Origin: Elusimicrobia bacterium CG_4_9_14_3_um_filter_62_55
Lineage (GTDB): Bacteria > Elusimicrobiota > Elusimicrobia > UBA1565
Length of the DNA stretch: 37,066 nucleotides
Assembly: GCA_002790095.1 (NCBI GenBank)
Contig: PFUL01000147.1
Coordinates: 7,579 to 44,644, forward strand
Direction: 5' to 3'
Positions 1 to 7,530 of this stretch are shown here, piece by piece. Numbering within the stretch: position 1 is the first letter of the stretch; every line of letters starts with the position of its first letter. The notes under the pieces were generated by a model that ran no database searches, was not told the DNA's origin, and worked only from the letters and a program-made list of their open reading frames with translations. The position numbers were made by a program, and so were the translations under genes.

Positions 1-64
1 GGGCCTTACGCCCCTGAAATCCGGGCCCTCCGACCCCCATGCTATCGACATCGGAGGTGGTTTC

Positions 65-838
65 GTGATCATTCGAACGCTCGCGCTCTCTCTGTCCGCA
101 GTCCTCGCCGCAAGCCCCTCCTTCGCCGCAGTCAACTTCAACGGAGAACTGCTCGCCAAACTCGAACGCAGCCAAGGCCTCGAAGGCGCCGTCCCCCCCT
201 CCGTGCACGGCCGCGAAATCACGATGTCCGCCGAGGAAAGCCATTTCGCCGAACGCGCCATCCGGACCTACGGCTCCGGCGCGGCGCTCTACCAGAAGTG
301 CAAGGACACCCAGTACGGCCAGACCCGCTCGGACGCCTGCGTCGCCGTCGACATCGTCAAGCGGCATATCCGGACTCTGACCGGGACGAACTGGAAAATG
401 GTGCAGGCGATCGCGTTCACCGAGAATCGGCTCAACGACGCTTCCGAGGAGGTGAACACCTCGGTCAAGTCGCACGCCGACGCGAAGGGCCTGATGCAGG
501 TGACGAAACTGATCTGGAACTACTTCGTGAATTCCACCTACGAGAACGGAAAACCCCGCGAGGACGGCCACCGCGCGCTGGGGCCCCGCGCGCTGAGCTT
601 CGACGGCCAGGCCCCGTACGGGCTCGACAACAGCATCCTCGTCGCCAACGCCTACCTCGTCGAACTGAAGGGGAAGTACTGCGGCAAGACCGAAACCGCC
701 GGCTGCCGCACCTTGATCGCCGCGGCCTACAACGCCGGTGAAACGGCCGTCAATAAGGCAGGCAAGAAGGTCCCCAACTTCAAGGAGACCCGCCAGTACG
801 TGCGGATCTTCCAAGACAAATACGCCTCGGTCGACTGA
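65..838 (+). CDS. Secreted lytic transglycosylase (SLT-domain) protein
   Basis: The 257-residue product should cleave peptidoglycan glycan strands in the periplasm. It starts at GTG 65, seven bases after a GGAGG at 53-57. The first 21 residues form a Sec signal peptide ending near SFA. The SLT signature is visible: a candidate catalytic Glu120 in FTENRLN, the GLMQV motif, and AAYNAGE near the C-terminus. Four Cys residues could form disulfides, consistent with export. It is about the size of single-domain SLT enzymes, with an N-terminal extension of roughly 90 residues that I cannot assign. Its stop codon directly abuts the stop of the small minus-strand gene at 839. The family call is firm; the substrate and physiological role are inferred. 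Confidence 0.85.
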   Translation: MIIRTLALSLSAVLAASPSFAAVNFNGELLAKLERSQGLEGAVPPSVHGREITMSAEESHFAERAIRTYGSGAALYQKCKDTQYGQTRSDACVAVDIVKRHIRTLTGTNWKMVQAIAFTENRLNDASEEVNTSVKSHADAKGLMQVTKLIWNYFVNSTYENGKPREDGHRALGPRALSFDGQAPYGLDNSILVANAYLVELKGKYCGKTETAGCRTLIAAAYNAGETAVNKAGKKVPNFKETRQYVRIFQDKYASVD

Positions 839-973
839 TTATTCTTTGACGAAACGGTCGCCGTCGAGCCGAAGCCCGAAGGCCTGGTAGAGCAGGCGCT
901 TGAAGGCGGCCCGCTCCCGTTTTGGGGCGGTTTCGCGGCGTTTGGAAGGGCGAACGGGCGAATCGGGGTTCAT
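839..973 (-). CDS. Small basic protein, 44 aa, unknown function
   Basis: This short minus-strand frame starts at ATG 973 behind a strong AGGAGG (spacer GCGCC) and ends with TAA at 839-841, immediately after the stop of the convergent transglycosylase gene. The peptide is rich in Arg and Lys in its first half, followed by a helix-like segment FKRLLYQAFGLRLDG and the end RFVKE. No signal peptide or membrane segment is seen and I do not recognise a family. Support comes from the ribosome binding site and the tight convergent packing; there is no homology evidence. Confidence 0.5.
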   Translation of the reverse strand: MNPDSPVRPSKRRETAPKRERAAFKRLLYQAFGLRLDGDRFVKE

Positions 974-1053
974 GGCGCCTCCTGGGCGGCCGCGGACGCG
1001 GTGGCCGACCTCCTTATTATCGGATGAAGTCGACGCAACTTCGCACGGTCGGA

Positions 1054-1083
1054 GGACCGGTTTCGGTCCGGGTCCTAGGACCC
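1054..1083. repeat. Hairpin plus 14-bp perfect palindrome
   Basis: GGACCG (1054-1059) pairs with CGGTCC (1064-1069). It is followed directly by the palindrome GGGTCCTAGGACCC (1070-1083). The pair lies just after the stop of the minus gene at 1088, so it may fold in that transcript's 3' end. There is no T tract, so intrinsic termination is doubtful. The rest of the 974-1087 gap shows nothing else clear. Confidence 0.4.
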
Positions 1084-1087
1084 CTGA

Positions 1088-1264
1088 TTAGTGGAAGTGC
1101 ACCAGGCTCGCGGCGATGGTCTCGCGCAAGCCTGCGAAGACGGTCAAGGAAGACAGCAGCATCAAGGTGCAGTAGGCCGAGAGCAGGACGGTGTGCGCGC
1201 GGTAGACGGCTGGGGAGGCCTCCCATCCGGCGTAGCGCTCTTCGGCGTGCGATGCGTTCGTCAT
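1088..1264 (-). CDS. Small single-pass membrane protein, 58 aa
   Basis: This minus-strand frame starts at ATG 1264 and stops with TAA at 1088-1090. The 58-residue product has a soluble N-terminus with acidic and aromatic residues, then one hydrophobic stretch (about residues 26-46, VLLSAYCTLMLLSSLTVFAG) that should span the membrane, and a short tail ending VHFH. There is no Shine-Dalgarno sequence, but CACAAT lies six bases before the ATG, matching the leaderless spacing of other genes in this window. I do not recognise a family. It could form a two-gene unit with the 44-aa gene downstream. Confidence 0.5.
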   Translation of the reverse strand: MTNASHAEERYAGWEASPAVYRAHTVLLSAYCTLMLLSSLTVFAGLRETIAASLVHFH

Positions 1265-1270
1265 AGTCTT

Positions 1271-1276
1271 ATTGTG
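1271..1276 (-). promoter_or_regulatory. -10 box, leaderless spacing (CACAAT)
   Basis: CACAAT on the minus strand ends six bases before ATG 1264. It matches TATAAT at four of six positions, and no ribosome binding site is present. Confidence 0.35.
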
Positions 1277-1288
1277 GCCGGAACGAGT

Positions 1289-1325
1289 CCGCCGCTCCTG
1301 GGGCGACGGGTCCCGGGAGCGGCGG
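1289..1325 (-). terminator. GC-rich hairpin 3' of the two-repeat secreted protein gene
   Basis: CCGCCGCTCC (1289-1298) and GGAGCGGCGG (1316-1325) form a perfect 10-bp stem, with a further GGG/CCC pairing inside the loop. It lies about 40 bases beyond the stop of the minus gene at 1366. No T run follows on the minus strand, so it may act as a 3'-end stabiliser or a factor-assisted terminator. Confidence 0.4.
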
Positions 1326-1365
1326 AATAGGGCCTAGGCGGATTTAGGTCCGCGGGGCCGTCCGG

Positions 1366-2466
1366 TTACTTCCGAGCGGCCGCCTTCCGCAGATACGTGG
1401 CATAAATCCGCTTTTGGATGCCCTCGAACTGAGCCGCCGTGAGCTTCTTTGTGGGGTAGAAGGAACGCGAGCCCATAAGGGATACCGCCTTGACGAGCGA
1501 ACCGTTGCGATCCATCTGGAAAATGAAATAGTCCGCCCCCGGTTTCAAGACGCGGACCAAGAGGACGGTCTCAATACGACCGTCCGCCGCCAGGCGAGCT
1601 AGCAGGATCCAGCCCTCCGGATCCGAGTTGTAGGAGATGAACTTCCCGCTCGTCGGCGCGATGCCGAAGAGGCGCGCGAAGTGAGAAAACCAAGGGCTCG
1701 TCGTCGTTGACGGCATCTTCTCGAGCGACCCGATCATGCCCCCCCAAAGCTTCGCGAAGGGGACCTGGGCTTGGGCTCTCTGAACGTCCGGATGGAAAGC
1801 ACCCGCGTCCTCGTAAGGAAGCCAAAACATGCCCGCAACCAAGTCCGCCTCCATCAAGGCCTTCAGCGCTTGAAACTCGCGGTCGAACTCCTGTTGGGAC
1901 GCGGAGGCAAGACGGTTCCTCACGACCTTCACGGATTTCAGAATGTTTCCGTTGCGGTCCAGGTGAAACCCAACCCAACTGCCCCCCGCGGCCGTGTCTT
2001 TAATGGAGACCAAAATGATCTCCGCCGTGCGGCCGTCCGGCGTGAGGCGCACCATTAACCCATGCCTGCCCGATAGTCCCGATGTCGCGGCGACCCGGTC
2101 GGAGGTATCCGCGAAACCGAATGCCGATCCCAAGTTATTGAATACGCGCGTATTACCCGACTCAACCCTGCCATATTCTTCAAGGTAATCCATGTAGCCC
2201 GAGAACAATTGCGAAAACGACGGTTTCTGCTTCGCTTTCGTCCCCGGGGAGTAAACGACCTGCGGTCGCGCGGCGGGCGCAGGCGAGTTCTGCACATCGG
2301 CCACCGGGACGACCCCGACGGGGGCCCCGCCGGTCCAGCCGGCCTGGCGGATGGTCTCGGCATGCGCCCCGAGGGTCTTGCCCAACGCGGGGACCCCGGC
2401 AACAGCGGGAGAGCCGCCGAGCAGCACGGCGAGTGAAATTGAGGAAAAGGCAGATTTAGGCGTCAT
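1366..2466 (-). CDS. Secreted protein with two tandem homologous domains, unknown function
   Basis: I set the start at ATG 2466 rather than the longer frame from 2505. A GGAG sits upstream, and the first 23 residues (MTPKSAFSSISLAVLLGG then SPAVA) make a Sec signal peptide. The 366-residue product has two related halves of about 120 residues. The first contains LMVRLTPDGRTAEIILVS and FHLDRNGNILKSVKVVRN, then an F-rich amphipathic helix. The second contains ILLARLAADGRIETVLLV and FQMDRNGSLVKAVSLMGS, then AQFEGIQKR. Each half therefore ends in two beta-type segments, a DRNG turn and a helix. No catalytic motif or known family is recognised. It is divergent from the kinase gene at 2665. Confidence 0.7.
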   Translation of the reverse strand: MTPKSAFSSISLAVLLGGSPAVAGVPALGKTLGAHAETIRQAGWTGGAPVGVVPVADVQNSPAPAARPQVVYSPGTKAKQKPSFSQLFSGYMDYLEEYGRVESGNTRVFNNLGSAFGFADTSDRVAATSGLSGRHGLMVRLTPDGRTAEIILVSIKDTAAGGSWVGFHLDRNGNILKSVKVVRNRLASASQQEFDREFQALKALMEADLVAGMFWLPYEDAGAFHPDVQRAQAQVPFAKLWGGMIGSLEKMPSTTTSPWFSHFARLFGIAPTSGKFISYNSDPEGWILLARLAADGRIETVLLVRVLKPGADYFIFQMDRNGSLVKAVSLMGSRSFYPTKKLTAAQFEGIQKRIYATYLRKAAARK

Positions 2467-2664
2467 ATTATCGTTCTCCGGCCGGAGCCGCACGGCCGCA
2501 TCCATTATCGCTCACACGCGCTCATTCCTTATGAAGCGAACGGTCCCCACGTGCGCCGGAAAAGGTCCCAGACGAACCTGGGCCCTAGGCTCGCCGGACT
2601 CTCCGCAGCCCTTGATTTTTTTAGAAGCGGGGTTATCCTCAAGGAGTCCGACCCCGAGATCCCT

Positions 2665-4905
2665 ATGAGACTCTCCCTCCCTATTTTGGCGTTGCTTCTA
2701 CTCGCGACGCCGCTGCGCGCGGACCTGCAGGCCGGGGACGGCGGCCAGGAGACCGTCCAGAAACGGGAAGCCGACGAAAACGAGACCGCCAAGAAAACCA
2801 ACGACGATGAAGATGTCGACCCCAAGGCCGTTGCGATCAGAGAAACCGCAGGGACCATCGGCAACGCAGTCGGCAACGTAGTCGGCGACGAGGTTGACAA
2901 CACGCTCCCCGAAATCGAACTTGTCGGAAAGACGATAGAAACAAAACTTCCGGAACTAGCCGAACCCGGCTCCATAAATCGGCTCGAGGATTTTAACAGG
3001 GTCAACTCTGATCTGGATGCCCCGACGCCCCTACCGGAAAGTCCCCTCCCCGAAGTGATCACCCCAAACTTCCCGCCGGGGTTCAAAGAAGTTGCCCAAG
3101 CCATCGGCTGGATCCCCAAAGAAGATACAAAGCGCGTCGTAACGGAAACCGAACGCATTATCGAAGAATACCCCGACGAACCCGCCAGCTATTGGCTCGG
3201 CGCCTGGGCCCAAAACCGGGTCGGCCGCCGCGAAGAGGCGCTCGACATTCTCGAGCGCGGACTCGAAATCGCCCCCGAGGACAAAAGCCTAACGAACCTG
3301 CAGAAGCTTCTCACCCCCAAGGCCTCGGAGATGGCGCAAAAAGAGGTCGACCGCCGCCGCGAAGCCCTGATGGGCCGCCTGCAAAGCGGCGACGCCGCCG
3401 CCGATTTCGGCGCGGGCTTCGCCGGCCGCGCGACCGCCGAACAAGCCCCGCAGATGGCCGGCATGGTCAATCCGGCGATGTTCTCGCAAACGGCCCGCCA
3501 GGCGCCGAACCCGCGCGCCCTGGCCGGCATCCAAGGCGGCCTCTCCGCGCTGAAGGTCGGCGACGCGAAGGCTGCGGTGTCGCATTTCACCGAGGCGATC
3601 CGCCGCGATCCGCAAAATCCCGTGCCGTGGCGCTTTCGAGCGATGGCGCTGCATCAGGCCGGCGCGAACGAATTAGCCGTCAAGGACGCCAACCGCGCGG
3701 TGTCGCTCGACCCCAAAGACCACTGGGCGTTTTTAGTCCGCGCGAAGGCGCTAACCGGCCTCAAGCAGTACGAGACCGCGAAGATCGACATCCAGGCGGC
3801 GCTGGAACTTGATCCGAAAAGCGCCGACGCCTACGCGACGCGCGCGCGTCTGCACCACGTGCAGGGCGAACACGCACAGGAACTGCAGGACTACCGCACC
3901 GCGGTCAATTTGGACCCGGCCTTCGCCGACCTATTTCGCGGCGCGATGCGAGAGGCCGAGCGCCTGGCCGGGAAGTCCGCGCCGCCCAAGACCCCGCTCT
4001 CCAGGAATCTGCTGTACCCCGGCGCGGGACTGCTCGGACTCGGCTTTTTCGCCGCGGCGCTTTTGCGTCGCCGCGGACAGACGACGATCACGCAAGGCAA
4101 CGCCCAGGGCGTCGGCGGCTTCGACATCGTACGCCGCATCGGCCGGGGCGGGATGGGCGAGGTATGGGAAGGCCTCGACCGCGCGCTCGAGCGCCGGGTC
4201 GCCATCAAGAAACTGGTTCCGGAGATCGCCTCGGTCCCGCGCGAACGCCAGCGCTTCCTTAAGGAAGCCCGCACCGTCGCGGCGCTCAAGCACCCGAACA
4301 TCATCGAAATCCATCAGGTCGTTGAAACCGGGGATGATCTCTATCTCGTGTTCGAATTCGTCGACGGGGTCTCGCTCGATTCGGTGCTCGCGGAGAAGGG
4401 GCGCCTTTCGCCGCCTGAAACGCTCGAAGTCCTGCGCCAAAGCGCGCTCGCGCTCGATTTCGCCCACGGCCGCGGGGTGATCCACCAGGATTTAAAGCCC
4501 GCCAACATCATGGTGGAAGGCGAGACCGTCAAGGTGATGGATTTCGGCATCGCCCGCCGGGTCGCCGAAACGATGGGGGCCGTGACCCGAGTCGAAGTGG
4601 TCGGAACCCCTTCCTACATGGCGCCCGAACAGGCGTTCGCACAGGCCTCACCGGAAACCGACATCTTCGCGCTCGGGGCGACGCTCTACGAGATGCTCTC
4701 CGGACAACGACCGTTCGGCGGCGCCGCCGGCGATTTTTCGAAACTCCAGAAGGCCTTCGTCCCCCTCTCCCGCACGGTTCCTGAGATTCCGGAAGCCGTC
4801 GACGCGGTGATCGCCCGCGCGCTCGATCCGGACCCGAAACTCCGTTTCCACTCGGCAGGGGAGTTGTTCACCGAACTCGAAGCCGCCGTGGGCGCCCGCG
4901 CCTGA
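2665..4905 (+). CDS. Membrane TPR protein with C-terminal Ser/Thr protein kinase domain
   Basis: ATG 2665 gives a clear signal peptide (MRLSLPILALLLLATPLRA); the longer frame from 2551 has none. An AAGGAG lies 18 bases upstream, further than usual. The 746-residue product has an acidic linker, several TPR units (about residues 150-440), one transmembrane segment (about 448-467) and a Hanks-type kinase domain (about 485-745). Kinase motifs are intact: GRGGMGEV glycine loop, VAIKK with Lys515, HQDLKPAN with Asp609, DFG with Asp626, and SYMAPEQ. The catalytic loop is HQD rather than HRD, as in non-RD kinases. The topology suggests periplasmic TPRs sensing a partner and a cytoplasmic kinase. The gene is followed by a paralogue that has lost key residues. 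Confidence 0.88.
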   Translation: MRLSLPILALLLLATPLRADLQAGDGGQETVQKREADENETAKKTNDDEDVDPKAVAIRETAGTIGNAVGNVVGDEVDNTLPEIELVGKTIETKLPELAEPGSINRLEDFNRVNSDLDAPTPLPESPLPEVITPNFPPGFKEVAQAIGWIPKEDTKRVVTETERIIEEYPDEPASYWLGAWAQNRVGRREEALDILERGLEIAPEDKSLTNLQKLLTPKASEMAQKEVDRRREALMGRLQSGDAAADFGAGFAGRATAEQAPQMAGMVNPAMFSQTARQAPNPRALAGIQGGLSALKVGDAKAAVSHFTEAIRRDPQNPVPWRFRAMALHQAGANELAVKDANRAVSLDPKDHWAFLVRAKALTGLKQYETAKIDIQAALELDPKSADAYATRARLHHVQGEHAQELQDYRTAVNLDPAFADLFRGAMREAERLAGKSAPPKTPLSRNLLYPGAGLLGLGFFAAALLRRRGQTTITQGNAQGVGGFDIVRRIGRGGMGEVWEGLDRALERRVAIKKLVPEIASVPRERQRFLKEARTVAALKHPNIIEIHQVVETGDDLYLVFEFVDGVSLDSVLAEKGRLSPPETLEVLRQSALALDFAHGRGVIHQDLKPANIMVEGETVKVMDFGIARRVAETMGAVTRVEVVGTPSYMAPEQAFAQASPETDIFALGATLYEMLSGQRPFGGAAGDFSKLQKAFVPLSRTVPEIPEAVDAVIARALDPDPKLRFHSAGELFTELEAAVGARA

Positions 4906-4933
4906 CGCCCTTGCGGAGCCTCTCCGCGTGCTT

Positions 4934-4939
4934 TATCCT
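4934..4939 (+). promoter_or_regulatory. -10 box before the pseudokinase gene (TATCCT)
   Basis: TATCCT lies seven bases before ATG 4947 and no Shine-Dalgarno sequence is present. A near-leaderless transcript is likely, although read-through from the upstream kinase gene is also possible. Confidence 0.4.
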
Positions 4940-4946
4940 TACCCCG

Positions 4947-6797
4947 ATGGCCCGCAATTCATGGATTCTCGCGTTCGCGCTGCTCGCCTCGCCCGCGCCG
5001 TCCTTCACGGCGGAAGGCCAAGGCGCGCTCGCCGACCTGACGACGCAAGCCGAATCGGCGCTTAAATCCGGGGACTACGCGGCGGCCGAAGCCGTGGGCC
5101 GGGACATCATCGCGCGCGACCCCTCCAACCCGCTGGGCTGGCGCATCGTGGCGCTGGCGCAGGACCAGCAAGGCGACCGGGCCGGCGCCCAGGCGACCGT
5201 CGAGGAAGGGCTGGCCCATGCCCCGCAGGATGACGGCCTGCAGGGATTAAAGCGCGTCCTCGCAAAAACCGCACCGAGCATGACGCTCGACACCAGCAAG
5301 CTTAAGAAGGATTTCAAGGACAAGGAAGACGATCTCCAGAAGCCGAAATCGCGGCGTCCGGACTCAACGGGCATGTCCGCGAAAGGCCCCGGAGCGGAGA
5401 AGATGCTCCCGGCCCAGATGGGCGAGCACGCGACGCCGATGTCCTTCGCCCGGCCGGAACTGCATACGGGGTTCACCCGCCGCGGCTTGGAACTAATGCA
5501 GTCCGGCGAATTGATCGGCGGGATCAAGGAACTCACCCGCGCGATCTCGCAAAACCCGAAGGATAACGCCGCGCTGCGCTGGCGGGCGCTCGCGCGCGAG
5601 AAGGCGGGCGATCACGAGGGGGCGATCGAGGACGCCGACCGCGCTTTGGCCGTCGACGACAAGGACGCCTGGGCGCTGAAGACGAAGGCGCTCGCCCTGC
5701 TCGCGCTGAAAAAGGCGGAGCCGGCCTTGACCGCGGCGAACAAAGCGATCGAGGCGAACGCGACCGACGGCGACGCGTTCCGGGCCCGCGCGATGATCCG
5801 CAAGGCGCTCGGCGACGACGCCGCGATGATCCAGGACCTCGCCCAGGCCGCCGCGCTCGACCCGGCGTTCGCGGCGCTTTACCGCCGCGAACTCGCGCGC
5901 GTGGAGAAGGGAAGCTCCGCGGAAGACCCCGAAGAACAGGGCGGAAACACCGCGATGGGGACGATGGTCGCGCTCGGGGCGCTGGTTTTGGGCGGAGGCC
6001 TGGCCGCGGCCTTCGGACGCAAAAAGAAAGCGGCACCGACCCCGTCGCAGGAAGGATTCAGCGTTACCGGATTCGACGTCACGGCCAAACTCGGGCAGGG
6101 CGGCATGGGAGAGGTTTGGCTGGCGACCGACCGCGCGCTTAAGCGCCAGGTAGCGATCGAGCGCCTGCGCTCGGAAATCGTCGGAGATCCCGGGATGCGC
6201 GAAAAATTCCTCAAAGAAGCACGCGCTGCGGCGGGGCTCAAGCACCCGAACATCGTCGAGATTTATTCGGTGATCGAGGAAGGCCCGGAATTGCTCTTGG
6301 TCTTCGAACACCTCGACGGACAATCCCTCGACGCGATTTTAGCCGAACACGGGAAGCTGACGCTTGAACAGGCGCTGGAGATCGTCCGGCAAACCGCCGC
6401 CGCGCTCGACTACGCGCACGCGCAAGGCGTGATCCACCAAGACCTCAAGCCCGGCAGCATCATGATCGCCGGCGACGCCGTCAAGGTGATGGACTTCATC
6501 GTGGCCCGCCGCGTCGCCGCCGCCCACCGGTACACGGCGCCGGAACAGGAAAGGGGCGACCCGCGCCCGCAAAGCGACGTCTACGCTTTGGGCGCTTGCT
6601 TCTACGAGATGCTCACCGGCGTCCGGGCCCGCCCCGCACAGGGATGGACCCCGCTGAGGCAGCTGCTCCCGGGCTGTCCGCCCGCGCTGGACGGGGTGCT
6701 CGCCTATACCTTCGATCCCGATCCGGCGAAACGCTACCCCAGCGCGGGACAACTGGCCGCGGCGATCTCCCAGGTCGCCGGATCCTCCCCCGCCTGA
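4947..6797 (+). CDS. TPR membrane protein with degenerate Ser/Thr kinase (pseudokinase) domain
   Basis: ATG 4947 gives a signal peptide (MARNSWILAFALLASPAPSFTA); the frame from 4911 does not. The 616-residue protein repeats the layout of its upstream neighbour: TPRs (about 25-110 and 180-320), a membrane segment (about 338-358) and a kinase fold (about 375-610). Three hallmark residues differ. The VAIK lysine is Glu405, the HQDLKPxN asparagine is Ser504, and DFG reads DFI (Ile518). The HQD Asp499 and the first Asp of DFx (Asp516) remain, and the glycine loop GQGGMGEV is intact. The APE motif is present, but the activation segment is shorter than in the paralogue. It is probably a pseudokinase that scaffolds or regulates the active paralogue; that role is inferred from the tandem pairing. 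Confidence 0.82.
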   Translation: MARNSWILAFALLASPAPSFTAEGQGALADLTTQAESALKSGDYAAAEAVGRDIIARDPSNPLGWRIVALAQDQQGDRAGAQATVEEGLAHAPQDDGLQGLKRVLAKTAPSMTLDTSKLKKDFKDKEDDLQKPKSRRPDSTGMSAKGPGAEKMLPAQMGEHATPMSFARPELHTGFTRRGLELMQSGELIGGIKELTRAISQNPKDNAALRWRALAREKAGDHEGAIEDADRALAVDDKDAWALKTKALALLALKKAEPALTAANKAIEANATDGDAFRARAMIRKALGDDAAMIQDLAQAAALDPAFAALYRRELARVEKGSSAEDPEEQGGNTAMGTMVALGALVLGGGLAAAFGRKKKAAPTPSQEGFSVTGFDVTAKLGQGGMGEVWLATDRALKRQVAIERLRSEIVGDPGMREKFLKEARAAAGLKHPNIVEIYSVIEEGPELLLVFEHLDGQSLDAILAEHGKLTLEQALEIVRQTAAALDYAHAQGVIHQDLKPGSIMIAGDAVKVMDFIVARRVAAAHRYTAPEQERGDPRPQSDVYALGACFYEMLTGVRARPAQGWTPLRQLLPGCPPALDGVLAYTFDPDPAKRYPSAGQLAAAISQVAGSSPA

Positions 6798-6822
6798 CTT
6801 GGGGGAGCGGGGCGAAAAGCGA

Positions 6823-6833
6823 TAGAATAGACT
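6823..6833 (+). promoter_or_regulatory. -10 region before the 2Fe-2S protein gene
   Basis: Overlapping hexamers TAGAAT (6823-6828, ten bases before ATG 6839) and TAGACT (6828-6833, five bases before it) sit where a leaderless or very short-leader promoter would be. No Shine-Dalgarno sequence is seen. Confidence 0.45.
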
Positions 6834-6838
6834 CCACT

Positions 6839-7141
6839 ATGGAGACCCATTCCGTGCCGTACAAACGCACCGTCTTCGTCTGCACCCACGCCCGAACGGA
6901 CGGCCGCGCCGCCTGCGCCAACGCCGGCAGCGACGGCGAGGCGATCTGCTCGGCGCTTAAAAAAGAAATTTACGACCGCGGGCTCAAAGGAAAAATCCGC
7001 GTCGCGGCCTCCGGCTGCCTGGACCTCTGCGAAAAGGGACCGAACGTTTTCATCTATCCCGGAGAAGAATGGATCAGCGGCGTCACCCAGGCCGACATTC
7101 CGGCGCTGATCGAACGCATCGCCGCGAATTCTAAATTATAA
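6839..7141 (+). CDS. (2Fe-2S) ferredoxin-like protein with thioredoxin-like fold
   Basis: The 100-residue product resembles the small thioredoxin-like 2Fe-2S ferredoxins and the NuoE-like electron carriers. It opens with KRTVFVCTHART, has further Cys residues in AACANAG and EAIC, and ends with the SGCLDLCEKGPNVFIYP block typical of this family, where CxxxC supplies cluster ligands. The start at ATG 6839 follows from the family N-terminus and the -10 box just before it; the longer frame from 6596 runs through the kinase gene. Its TAA stop is embedded in the -10 box of the next gene. It is probably a cytoplasmic electron carrier whose partner is unknown. Confidence 0.8.
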   Translation: METHSVPYKRTVFVCTHARTDGRAACANAGSDGEAICSALKKEIYDRGLKGKIRVAASGCLDLCEKGPNVFIYPGEEWISGVTQADIPALIERIAANSKL

Positions 7142-7142
7142 T
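7137..7142 (+). promoter_or_regulatory. TATAAT -10 box overlapping a stop codon
   Basis: A perfect TATAAT overlaps the TAA stop of the 2Fe-2S gene and ends seven bases before ATG 7150. It also contains the alternative ATG 7141, which argues for the later start. Confidence 0.55.
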
Positions 7143-7149
7143 GCCCCCG

Positions 7150-7521
7150 ATGAACCCCGCTTTCTGGACCCGGATCGGCGCCGTGCTGATGCTGCTTTCG
7201 GTCGCGGCCGGAGCGTTCGGCGCCCACGCCCTAAAAGCGCGGCTTTCCCCCGAAATGCTCGCCGTCTTTGAAACCGGAGCCCGCTATCACGCCTATCACG
7301 GGCTCGGCGTCCTCGCGGCGGCGTGGGCGGGGACTCATTTCGGCGGCCGTCTTCCGGGCCTCGCGGCCGCCTGTTTTACGCTCGGCGTCGTCTTGTTCTC
7401 CGGGAGCCTGTACGCGCTGAGCCTGACCGGCGCGCGCAAACTCGGAATGATCACCCCCTTCGGGGGACTCCTGTTTCTGGCCGGATGGGCGCTCTTGGCC
7501 CTTGCCCCGGCGCGCGGTTGA
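7150..7521 (+). CDS. DUF423-family small integral membrane protein
   Basis: The 123-residue product has about four hydrophobic segments and family hallmarks: AGAFGAHAL near the N-terminus, then ETGARYHAYHGLGVLA and FSGSLYAL, ending with TPFGGLLFLAGWALLAL. Such proteins (YgdD/YwdK-like) are inner-membrane proteins of unknown function. I chose ATG 7150 over ATG 7141 because the earlier codon lies inside the TATAAT box and the family N-terminus matches MNPAFWTRIGA. Its stop overlaps the ribosome binding site of the next gene. Confidence 0.85.
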   Translation: MNPAFWTRIGAVLMLLSVAAGAFGAHALKARLSPEMLAVFETGARYHAYHGLGVLAAAWAGTHFGGRLPGLAAACFTLGVVLFSGSLYALSLTGARKLGMITPFGGLLFLAGWALLALAPARG

Positions 7522-7530
7522 GGTGAGCTC

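Noticed and set aside
1-64. Minus-strand ATG at 39-41 running off the left edge
   Set aside because: Only about 13 codons are in the window (MGVGGPGFQGRKA) and the upstream hexamer is weak; not enough to call.
2551-2664. Upstream extension of the first kinase gene
   Set aside because: Lacks signal-peptide character and covers the likely promoter; the internal ATG 2665 gives a clear signal peptide.
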